In this document: positions 6,963 through 12,836 of the stretch, piece by piece | How positions within the stretch are numbered: position 1 is the first letter of the stretch | How the letters are laid out: the number at the start of each line of letters is the position of its first letter | Source: Frankiales bacterium | GTDB lineage: Bacteria > Actinomycetota > Actinomycetes > Mycobacteriales > SCTD01 | Assembly: GCA_025464915.1 (NCBI GenBank) | Contig: JAODNF010000083.1 | Location: 1 to 16,370, forward strand | DNA length: 16,370 nucleotides | Direction of reading: 5' to 3' | The notes under the pieces: generated by a model | The model's input: only the letters and a program-made list of their open reading frames with translations | Databases searched by the model: none | What the model was told of the DNA's origin: nothing | Made by a program: the position numbers and the translations under genes

Positions 6963-8492
6963 ATGAACGTGCTGCGCACCAAGAGCGTCGAGGAGTCGAT
7001 CCGGGACACCGAGGAGGGTGAGCACCGGCTCCGCAAGGAGCTCGGCTGGGTCCAGCTGACGGTGTTCGGCGTCGGGGTCGTGATCGGCACCGGCATCTTC
7101 GTGCTCACCGGCAAGGCCGCCGGCGTGCAGGCCGGTCCCGCCGTCGCGGTGTCGTTCGTGCTGGCAGGCATCGCCTGCGCGCTCGCCGCCCTCTGCTACG
7201 CCGAGTTCGCCTCGAGCGTCCCGGTCGCCGGCTCGGCCTACACGTTCTCCTACGCCTCGCTCGGCGAGGTGGTCGCGTGGATCATCGGGTGGGACCTGAT
7301 CCTCGAGCTCGCGCTGGGCGCCTCGACCGTCGCCGTCGGCTGGTCGACGTACCTCACGGACGTCGCGAAGGACATCGGCGTGAGCATCCCCGCGTCGCTG
7401 ACCGGTCAGCACCACAACGTCGTCGCCGCCGCCATCGTGCTGGTCCTGACCGGCGTCATCTGCCTCGGCATCCGGGTCTCGGCCCAGGTCAACCTGGTCG
7501 CCGTCGTCATCAAGGTCGCGATCGTCCTGCTCGTCATCGTCGCGGGCCTGTTCTACGTGAAGGCGTCCAACCTCTCACCGTTCGTGCCGCCGAGCGGCTC
7601 GGCGTCCGCCAAGGGAGCGGAGAGCGTGCCCTCCCTGCTGCAGGACCTCGGGTTCTCGCCGGGTGCCTTCGGCGTCAGCGGCATCTTCTCCGCGGCCGCG
7701 CTCGTGTTCTTCGCCTTCATCGGCTTCGACATCGTCGCCACCGCGGCCGAGGAGACCCGCAACCCGCAGCGCGACCTCCCGCGCGGCATCTTCGGCTCGC
7801 TCGCCATCTGCACCACGCTGTACGTCGCTGTCTCCCTGGTCATCACCGGCATGGTCAAGTACACCGACATCAGCGTCGACGCCCCGCTCGCCCAGGCCTT
7901 CCGCTCCGTCGGCCAGGGGACCATCGCCGACCTCGTCGACGTCGGCGCCCTCGTGGGGCTCACCACCGTGATGATGATCCTGCTGCTCGGGCAGTCCCGG
8001 GTGTTCTTCGCCATGAGCCGCGACCGGCTCCTCCCGCCGGCCTTCGCCCGGGTCTCGCCCCGCACCGGTACGCCCTACCGCACGTCCCTCGTCACGGGCC
8101 TCGCCGTCGCGGTGATGAGCCTGCTGTTCTCGCTGTCCACCCTCGCCGAGCTGGTCAACATCGGCACCCTGTTCGCCTTCGTGGTGGTGGCCGCGGGCGT
8201 CATCGTGCTGCGCCGCACGCGACCCGACCTCGAGCGCTCGTTCCGCACGCCGTGGGTGCCGGTCGTCCCGGTTCTGTCGATCCTGGCGTCGCTCTGGCTG
8301 ATGCTCAACCTGCCCACCGCGACCTGGTGGCGGTTCGGGATCTGGATGGCGATCGGGCTCGTCGTCTACGCGGCCTACGGCTACCGGCACAGCCGGCTCA
8401 ACGACACCCGCGATCCATACCCGGTCAGCGCTGCAGCCGGTAGATCGCCTGCGGGCCGGCCCACGGCTCCTCGGGCAGCTCGCAGGCCTTGA
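6963..8492 (+). CDS. APC superfamily amino-acid permease, cationic amino-acid transporter (CAT) type
   Basis: A 509-residue integral membrane protein with about 12-14 hydrophobic helices, likely a proton-coupled or exchange transporter for amino acids. The CAT-type signature is clear: an N-terminal cytosolic RTKSVEESIRDTEEGEHRLRK-like lead, helix 1 with GVVIGTGIFVLTG (unwound substrate site), then AGPAVAVSFVLAGIACALAAL, CYAEFASSVPVAGSAYTFSY and GWDLILELALGASTVAVGWS. A later FFAFIGFDIVATAAEETRNPQRDLPRGI is the conserved helix-6 region. The start at 6963 has a strong ribosome-binding site. The last ~23 residues (from SAAAGRSPAG) read antisense through the 3' end of the GNAT gene, giving a 68-bp tail-to-tail overlap. 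They are alanine/arginine/proline-rich, so the original stop near 8425 has probably been lost. The exact amino-acid substrate is not determinable here. Confidence 0.93.
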   Translation: MNVLRTKSVEESIRDTEEGEHRLRKELGWVQLTVFGVGVVIGTGIFVLTGKAAGVQAGPAVAVSFVLAGIACALAALCYAEFASSVPVAGSAYTFSYASLGEVVAWIIGWDLILELALGASTVAVGWSTYLTDVAKDIGVSIPASLTGQHHNVVAAAIVLVLTGVICLGIRVSAQVNLVAVVIKVAIVLLVIVAGLFYVKASNLSPFVPPSGSASAKGAESVPSLLQDLGFSPGAFGVSGIFSAAALVFFAFIGFDIVATAAEETRNPQRDLPRGIFGSLAICTTLYVAVSLVITGMVKYTDISVDAPLAQAFRSVGQGTIADLVDVGALVGLTTVMMILLLGQSRVFFAMSRDRLLPPAFARVSPRTGTPYRTSLVTGLAVAVMSLLFSLSTLAELVNIGTLFAFVVVAAGVIVLRRTRPDLERSFRTPWVPVVPVLSILASLWLMLNLPTATWWRFGIWMAIGLVVYAAYGYRHSRLNDTRDPYPVSAAAGRSPAGRPTAPRAARRP

Positions 8493-8910
8493 CGGCCATC
8501 AGCTCGAAGCCGTTCTTCTCGAGCACCCGCCGGGACGGCTCGTTGCTCTCCTCGACGGGCACCCACACCGGGCAGGGCGCGGCCGCTTCCACCAGCGCAG
8601 CGACGAGCGCCGTGCCGAGGCCCCGCTCGCAGTCATGGGCGTGGCCGATCAGGTAGTCGATGCCGGCAGCGCCCTCCGGGATGCCGTAGACCGTCCGCGA
8701 CGGCTCGTCGTCCCAGCGGTACCACTGGCCGAGCCCCACCTGCCGCTCCTCGTGGATCGCGATGAGGACGTGCATCGGGTCCTCCCCCGAGAGCACGGGG
8801 AGGTACTGCGAGGCCTTGTCCTCGACCCACCAGCGGCGGACGTGCGGTGCGTCGAGCCACTCGTCGACCTGCTCGAGGTCGACGTCGGTCAGCGGGCGGA
8901 GCGTGATCAC
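8425..8910 (-). CDS. GNAT family N-acetyltransferase (AAC(6')-like)
   Basis: A 161-residue acetyl-CoA-dependent acyltransferase. The opening ITLRPLTDVDLEQVDEWLDAPHVRRWW matches the AAC(6')/siderophore-type acetyltransferase subgroup. CERGLGTALVAALVEAA is the pyrophosphate-binding loop and helix (RGLGTA corresponds to the Q/RxxGxG/A motif). VPVEESNEPSRRVLEKNGFEL is the usual NxxSRRVLEKxGF C-terminal motif. Whether it modifies an antibiotic or another amine cannot be told. It starts at a GTG (8910) that overlaps the cupin stop in GTGA, so it is translated by coupling in the order cupin then GNAT. The 3' end overlaps the converging permease by 68 bp. Confidence 0.92.
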   Translation of the reverse strand: MITLRPLTDVDLEQVDEWLDAPHVRRWWVEDKASQYLPVLSGEDPMHVLIAIHEERQVGLGQWYRWDDEPSRTVYGIPEGAAGIDYLIGHAHDCERGLGTALVAALVEAAAPCPVWVPVEESNEPSRRVLEKNGFELMAVKACELPEEPWAGPQAIYRLQR

Positions 8911-9263
8911 AGCGACCGGCGGACCGCGGTCAGCGCTCCCGGGCTGTCGCCGGTGTTGACCGTCGCGCTGAGCTCGAGCAGGAGCGCGCTCGCGCCCTGC
9001 TCAGAGAAGGGCTGGTGCACGGTCCCGCGAGGTACGACGTACAGCTGTCCCGGCCCGAGCGTGACGTCGCCGTCCTCCATCCGGATCGTCAACGACCCCT
9101 CGAGGACGAGGAACAGCTCGTCGGTGTCGGGGTGGGAGTGCCGGGTGAACTCGCCCTGCGCCTTGAAGACGCGGACGTCGTAGTCGTTGACCGTCGCGAT
9201 CGTCCGCGGCGACCACGGCTCGGAGAACGACGCCAGAGCCTCATGGAGTTGCACGGGTTCCAT
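8907..9263 (-). CDS. Cupin domain protein
   Basis: A 118-residue single-cupin protein. Motif 1 is complete: G-(X)5-HSH-(X)4-E-(X)6-G in GEFTRHSHPDTDELFLVLEG, giving two His and one Glu for a metal. Motif 2, GQLYVVPRGTVHQPF, supplies the fourth His ligand. These small stand-alone cupins can be dioxygenases, isomerases or ligand sensors; the substrate is unknown. The ATG at 9263 is preceded 6 nt upstream by TAACCT, a -10-like box for a leaderless transcript. The stop is embedded in the GTGA start of the downstream GNAT gene. It is head to head with the monooxygenase gene, only 22 bp between starts, suggesting joint control of the four genes. Confidence 0.93.
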   Translation of the reverse strand: MEPVQLHEALASFSEPWSPRTIATVNDYDVRVFKAQGEFTRHSHPDTDELFLVLEGSLTIRMEDGDVTLGPGQLYVVPRGTVHQPFSEQGASALLLELSATVNTGDSPGALTAVRRSL

Positions 9264-9269
9264 GGGTCG

Positions 9270-9275
9270 AGGTTA
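9270..9275 (-). promoter_or_regulatory. Predicted -10 box (TAACCT) for the cupin-GNAT operon
   Basis: TAACCT on the minus strand is 6 nt before the cupin ATG (9263). It overlaps the opposite-strand box TACGGT by exactly the TA step at 9274-9275. Confidence 0.55.
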
Positions 9276-9279
9276 CGGT
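9274..9279 (+). promoter_or_regulatory. Predicted -10 box (TACGGT) for the monooxygenase-oxidoreductase operon
   Basis: TACGGT on the plus strand is 6 nt before the ATG at 9286. With only 22 bp between the two divergent starts there is no room for a 5' leader on either side, which supports leaderless transcription from both. Confidence 0.55.
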
Positions 9280-9285
9280 CGAGCC

Positions 9286-9609
9286 ATGATCTTCATCACC
9301 GCGAGGTTCCTCGTGAAGCCCGAGCACGCCGACGACTGGGCCGCGATCTCCCGACCGTTCACCGAAGCGACCCGAGCTGAGCAGGGCTGCCTGTGGTTTG
9401 ACTGGTCACGCAGCCTGGACGACCCGACGGAGTACGTCCTCGTGGAGGCGTTCCGCGACGCCGATGCCGGTGCCACCCACGTGCAGAGCGCCCACTTCCA
9501 GGAGGCCACGGCGACCCTGCCGGCCTACCTGGTGTCCACGCCGAGGATCGTCAACGCTGTCCTCGACCAGGACGACTGGTCCGAGCTCGGTGAGATGAGG
9601 GTCCCGTGA
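9286..9609 (+). CDS. ABM-fold putative quinol monooxygenase
   Basis: A 107-residue antibiotic-biosynthesis-monooxygenase (ABM) type protein, a dimeric ferredoxin-like fold. Members oxidise quinols or polyketides without cofactors, or degrade haem. Evidence is the strand FITARFLVKPEHADDWAAI, the CLWFDWSRSLDDPTEYVLVEAFRD hairpin, and the family's HVQSAHFQEATATLPAYL stretch with the conserved HxxSxHF, followed by STPRIVNAV. The first start that keeps the MIFITARF opening is ATG 9286, directly after the TACGGT box. The TGA stop overlaps the GTG start of the next gene in GTGA, so the pair is one translational unit. Pairing with an F420-reductase-like gene suggests redox chemistry on a small molecule, which is inference. 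Confidence 0.9.
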   Translation: MIFITARFLVKPEHADDWAAISRPFTEATRAEQGCLWFDWSRSLDDPTEYVLVEAFRDADAGATHVQSAHFQEATATLPAYLVSTPRIVNAVLDQDDWSELGEMRVP

Positions 9610-10211
9610 AGCTGGGTGTGCTGGGCAGCGGCGAGGTCGGTCGGCGGCTGGCGCAGGGCTTCGCCGCCAAGGGCCACGAGGTCGTGCTCGGGACCGGTAG
9701 CCCGGACAAGCCGGAGCTGGTGGGCCTTGGCGTGCCCACCGGCTCCTTCGAGGACGCGGCGTTCCACGCGGACATCGCGATCCTCGCCGCGAACGGCGAG
9801 GCGGCACCTGAGCTGGTCGCGTCCCTGGAGGGGCAGCTGGCCGGCAAGGTCCTGCTCGACGTGACGAACCCGTTCAGCCACGACGAGACCGGTCCCTACC
9901 TCTGGACGCGCGGGACGTCCTTGGGCGAGCTCATCCAGCGCGCCGCCCCGTCGGTGCGCGTCGTCAAGGCGTTCAACACCGTCGGCAACCCGCTGATGAT
10001 CGACCCGCCGGGCGGGCCGTACCGGATGCTCATCGCCGGGGACGACACCTCGGCCAAGTCCGACGCCAGCGCCTTCATCGAGGCCGCCGGGTGGACGCCG
10101 GTCGACATCGGCTCCATCCGCGAGTCGATCGGGCTCGAGGGCATGGCGCTGGCGTGGGTGGCGTACGGCAGGGCGAGCGGCGACTGGAACGGTGTGGGGA
10201 CGATCGTCTAG
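9606..10211 (+). CDS. NADPH:F420 reductase-like NAD(P)-binding oxidoreductase
   Basis: A 201-residue Rossmann protein. The dinucleotide-binding loop GVLGSGEVGRRLAQGF lies at the N-terminus with the family's short-arm strand HEVVLGTGSPDK. IAILAANGEAAPELVASL and GKVLLDVTNPF match the F420-reductase/ProC-like domain. VRVVKAFNTVGNPLMIDPP is the conserved KAFNT motif of this group. The ending LAWVAYGRASGDWNGVGTIV parallels the usual terminal helix and strand, so the gene looks complete. Family members reduce F420 with NADPH, but many actinobacterial paralogues have other substrates, so F420 use is not proven. The GTG start at 9606 lies inside the monooxygenase stop (GTGA). The TAG stop at 10209-10211 abuts the remnant of a truncated minus-strand gene. 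Confidence 0.88.
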   Translation: MKLGVLGSGEVGRRLAQGFAAKGHEVVLGTGSPDKPELVGLGVPTGSFEDAAFHADIAILAANGEAAPELVASLEGQLAGKVLLDVTNPFSHDETGPYLWTRGTSLGELIQRAAPSVRVVKAFNTVGNPLMIDPPGGPYRMLIAGDDTSAKSDASAFIEAAGWTPVDIGSIRESIGLEGMALAWVAYGRASGDWNGVGTIV

Positions 10212-10262
10212 CTGCGCCCGGACCGCGATGCGGGCCGCCTGCTCGCGCGCGAGCAGGATCAT
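10209..10262 (-). pseudogene. Truncated start of a winged-helix (HTH_42, YcaQ-like) gene
   Basis: An ATG at 10262 overlaps the transporter's TGA in ATGA, the arrangement of a coupled downstream gene. The frame then reads MILLAREQAARIAVRAQL, after which it runs antisense into the converging oxidoreductase gene. The 18 residues resemble the conserved N-terminus (AQARRIALRAQ type) of the HTH_42/YcaQ-like DNA-glycosylase family, whose members are about 380 residues. Nothing else of such a gene remains. The call rests on recall of that N-terminal motif and on the ATGA overlap. A chance match is possible. Confidence 0.45.
10238..10257. terminator. Perfect 20-bp palindrome between convergent genes
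   Basis: CCTGCTCGCG is followed directly by its reverse complement CGCGAGCAGG. As RNA it would fold into a stem of about 8 bp with a 4-nt loop, between the oxidoreductase stop (10211) and the transporter stop (10259). A bidirectional terminator is the simplest reading. No T tract follows on either strand. A protein-binding site is possible. It also lies inside the truncated ORF at 10209-10262. Confidence 0.45.
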
Positions 10263-11143
10263 GCCTCGGCGACGGCAGGTAGCGGCTCCGGGAGCTCGGC
10301 GGTGCGGGTGGCGAGGAAGCAGCCGAGGAGCACCAGCGGGAAGCCGATCGCGATGCCGACCGTGAACCGCTCGTCGAGGAACAGGATGCCCAGGCCCAGG
10401 GCGACCGCGGGGTTGATGAACGTGATGACCGACGCCCGGTTGGGACCGACCTCCGCGATGAGGGCGAAGAACACCAGGAAGGCTGCGACGGTGCAGGCAC
10501 CCGCCAGGCCGAGCAGGCTCCACCAGACCTTGGCGGGAGGTGCCTGGGTGGGCCACTGGTTGGCGGCGATCGGCGCGTAGATCACGGCGGCGACGGCCAG
10601 CGAGGTGGAGATGACGGCGATCGACGGGAGGTGGGCGAACTTCCGCGTGATGATCTGCGGCGCGGTGCCGTAGCCGATGACGACGAGCGCGATCTCGACG
10701 GCTGCGGTGACCTGCCCGTGCAGGTCGAGCCCGAGCAGGACGGCGACGCCGACGATCCCGACCCCGAGGCCCAGGAGCCGCCCGGAGTCGACGCGGTCGT
10801 CGGCACCGAGGAGGTGTGAGGCGAGGGCGCTGACCAGCGGCACCGCGGCGATGAGCAGGCCCGCCAGGGAGGACGAGATGTGCCGCTCGGCGTCGGTCAG
10901 CAGCAGCCAGGGTCCCGCGATCTCGAGGACGCTGAACAGCAGCAGCCAGCGCCACAGCGGCAGCAGCGGCCGCAGGTAGCCGCGGGCCGCGGCGACGGGC
11001 AGCAGCACCGCCGCACCGATGCCGGTGCGGGCGAGGACGATCACCGACGGGGACAGGTCGTCCACGGCCACCTTGATGAGGAGGTAGGGGATCCCCCACA
11101 GGACGCACATGAAGCCGAACAGCAACCAGCCCCGACGCGTCAC
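10259..11143 (-). CDS. EamA/DMT family transporter
   Basis: A 294-residue inner-membrane protein with about ten hydrophobic helices arranged as two EamA repeats. The first repeat opens GWLLFGFMCVLWGIPYLLIK and includes IVLARTGIGAAVLLPVAAA. The second begins near ALVVIGYGTAPQIITRK and has the typical VGPNRASVITFINPAVALGLGILFLDERF, where a Pro follows a helix break and a DE/LGE motif is expected. Family members export or import metabolites; the substrate is unknown. The GTG start at 11143 is preceded 6 nt upstream by TAGGGT, so this gene probably has its own leaderless promoter despite lying behind the acyl-CoA synthetase on the same strand (154-bp gap). Its TGA overlaps the ATG of the truncated downstream ORF. 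Confidence 0.92.
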   Translation of the reverse strand: MTRRGWLLFGFMCVLWGIPYLLIKVAVDDLSPSVIVLARTGIGAAVLLPVAAARGYLRPLLPLWRWLLLFSVLEIAGPWLLLTDAERHISSSLAGLLIAAVPLVSALASHLLGADDRVDSGRLLGLGVGIVGVAVLLGLDLHGQVTAAVEIALVVIGYGTAPQIITRKFAHLPSIAVISTSLAVAAVIYAPIAANQWPTQAPPAKVWWSLLGLAGACTVAAFLVFFALIAEVGPNRASVITFINPAVALGLGILFLDERFTVGIAIGFPLVLLGCFLATRTAELPEPLPAVAEA

Positions 11144-11149
11144 CCGTTC

Positions 11150-11155
11150 ACCCTA
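11150..11155 (-). promoter_or_regulatory. Predicted -10 box (TAGGGT) for leaderless EamA transporter mRNA
   Basis: TAGGGT on the minus strand is 6 nt before the GTG at 11143. It contains the only CTAG in the window not found at a gene end. A clear -35 is not visible. The 142 bases upstream of this box (11156-11297) show no gene or strong hairpin. Confidence 0.5.
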
Positions 11156-11294
11156 GGAAACGGCTGTGACACTCCGCCGCTGGGTTTCCGCCAACCTGAC
11201 CCCCCGCGTCCCTGCTCCCACCCGCGCCGAGGGCACCAGACCGGGCGGGACCCACGCCAGGAGCCCGTCGGTCGGGGCGGCGGTAGGAGCGGGG

Positions 11295-11308
11295 AGGTCA
11301 GTTGACCT
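11295..11308. repeat. 14-bp inverted repeat AGGTCA-GT-TGACCT at the end of the acyl-CoA synthetase gene
   Basis: Six-base arms separated by two bases overlap the TGA stop at 11300-11298. The loop is too short for an efficient hairpin. It may be an operator-like half-site pair or chance. Confidence 0.25.
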
Positions 11309-12824
11309 GGCGCTCGTAGCCCTTCCAGTACTCCTCGCGGAGCTTGAACTTCTGGATCTTGCCGGTCGCCGTGCGCGGGATCTCGGCGCGGAACTCGACC
11401 GACGTCGGCGCCTTGTAGCTCGCGAGCCGGCTCTTGCAGTGGGCGATGAGCTGCTCCTCGGTGGCCTCCGCTCCGGAGGCGAGCACGACGAGGGCCTTGA
11501 TGGTCTCGCCCCACTTCTCCGACGGGACGCCGATGACGGCGACCTCGGCCACCGCCGGGTGGCCGAACAGCGCGTCCTCGACCTCGATGCTCGAGACGTT
11601 CTCGCCGCCGGTGATGATGACGTCCTTGCGCCGGTCGCTGATCGTGACGTAGCCCTCGTCGTCGAGGATCCCGCCGTCGCCGGTGTGGAACCAGCCGCCC
11701 TCCAGCGCGTCCGCGGTGGCGTCCGGCTGCTCCCAGTAGCCCTCGAGCACCACGTTCGACCGCGCCAGCACCTCGCCCTGGTCGGAGATCTTCACGCGGA
11801 CGCCGATCGCCGGCATCCCGGCTCGGCTGAGCCGGACCGCGGCCTCCGACATGGGCAGCGCGTCCTCCTCCGCCCGCCGCCGGTTGATCGTCAGCAGCGG
11901 CGAGGTCTCGGTGAGGCCGTAGATCTGCAGGAACTCCCAGCCGAGCTCCTCCTCGATCCGGGCGATGGTCCGCGACGGCGGCGGGGCCCCCGCGCAGATG
12001 ACCCGGACCTGGTCCCGCCCGGGGACCTCCCCCTCCCAGGACTGGGCCGCCTCGAGGATGGATGCGACGACCGCGGGTGCCGCGCACATCACCGTCACGC
12101 CGTGAGCCTGGACCCGACGCAGGATGTCCGCGCCGTCGACCTTGCGCAGCACGATGTGTGGCACGCCCATGCCGGTCATCCCGAACGGCATCCCCCAGCC
12201 GTTGGCGTGGAACATGGGCAGCGTGTGCAGGTAGACGTCCCGGTCGGTGACGCCGGCGTGCAGCGCGAACGTGACGGCGTTGACCCAGATGTTGCGGTGC
12301 GTGATCTGCACGCCCTTCGGCCGGGCCGTCGTCCCGCTCGTGTAGTTGATGGTCGCCGTCGCGTCCTCGTCCGCGTCCCACGGCTCCGGCTCCACGCCGA
12401 ACCGCAGCACCGCCTCGTAGTCCGGCCCGAGGACGACGGTGCGCTTCGCACTCGACCCCTCCGCGAGGTGCGCGACCTCCGGGTCCGCCAGCACCACCGA
12501 GGACCCCGAGTGCTCGAGGATGAACGACACCTCGGCCTGCGACAGCCGGAAGTTGATGGGCACGTAGACGCGTCCCGACGAGCAGACGCCGAAGAAGCCC
12601 TCCATCATCCGGGCGCTGTTCTGCGAGAGCACCGCAACCCGCTCGCCTACCCCGACGCCCAGCTCGTCGAGGCCCGCTGCCAGCGCCCGGGTACGACGGG
12701 CGAACTCGCCGTACGTCAGGGAACCCAAGCGGTCCTCGCCCGGCTCGTCCACGATCCCGACACGGTCGCCGTACGCGAGCTCGGCACGATCGAGGAAGTC
12801 AGCTGTGCTGAACGGCACCTTCAT
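11298..12824 (-). CDS. Acyl-CoA synthetase (AMP-forming, FadD/ACS class I)
   Basis: A 508-residue ANL-superfamily enzyme that adenylates a carboxylic acid and transfers it to CoA. The P-loop is YTSGTTARPKG (161-171), with Ala replacing the usual Gly before the RPKG end. Further motifs are IYGLTET (301-307), GWFHTGDGG (377-385, D383 binding ribose hydroxyls), the hinge SDRRKDVIITGGENVSSIEVE (397-416) and the catalytic lysine in PRTATGKIQK (K489). All core catalytic residues are present, so it should be active; the acid substrate (fatty, aromatic or methylthio) cannot be told. The ATG at 12824 has TAACGT 6 nt upstream. That box overlaps the TAA stop of the preceding EAL gene, so the gene can be read both as an operon member and from its own leaderless promoter. 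Confidence 0.94.
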   Translation of the reverse strand: MKVPFSTADFLDRAELAYGDRVGIVDEPGEDRLGSLTYGEFARRTRALAAGLDELGVGVGERVAVLSQNSARMMEGFFGVCSSGRVYVPINFRLSQAEVSFILEHSGSSVVLADPEVAHLAEGSSAKRTVVLGPDYEAVLRFGVEPEPWDADEDATATINYTSGTTARPKGVQITHRNIWVNAVTFALHAGVTDRDVYLHTLPMFHANGWGMPFGMTGMGVPHIVLRKVDGADILRRVQAHGVTVMCAAPAVVASILEAAQSWEGEVPGRDQVRVICAGAPPPSRTIARIEEELGWEFLQIYGLTETSPLLTINRRRAEEDALPMSEAAVRLSRAGMPAIGVRVKISDQGEVLARSNVVLEGYWEQPDATADALEGGWFHTGDGGILDDEGYVTISDRRKDVIITGGENVSSIEVEDALFGHPAVAEVAVIGVPSEKWGETIKALVVLASGAEATEEQLIAHCKSRLASYKAPTSVEFRAEIPRTATGKIQKFKLREEYWKGYERQVN

Positions 12825-12830
12825 AGCGGC

Positions 12831-12836
12831 ACGTTA
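12831..12836 (-). promoter_or_regulatory. Predicted -10 box (TAACGT) for the acyl-CoA synthetase, embedded in an upstream stop codon
   Basis: TAACGT on the minus strand is 6 nt before the ATG at 12824. Its first three bases are the TAA stop of the EAL gene. This is the only TAA stop in the window. Confidence 0.5.

Noticed and set aside
9525..11108. A 527-codon minus-strand ORF spanning the oxidoreductase and transporter
   Set aside because: It is a shadow frame of two well-supported genes, low in complexity, and crosses their convergent junction. Only the 10209-10262 stretch within it looks protein-like.
11156..11297. Gap between acyl-CoA synthetase and transporter searched for a terminator or small gene
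   Set aside because: Only weak 4-5-bp stems with large loops and no protein-like frame were found.
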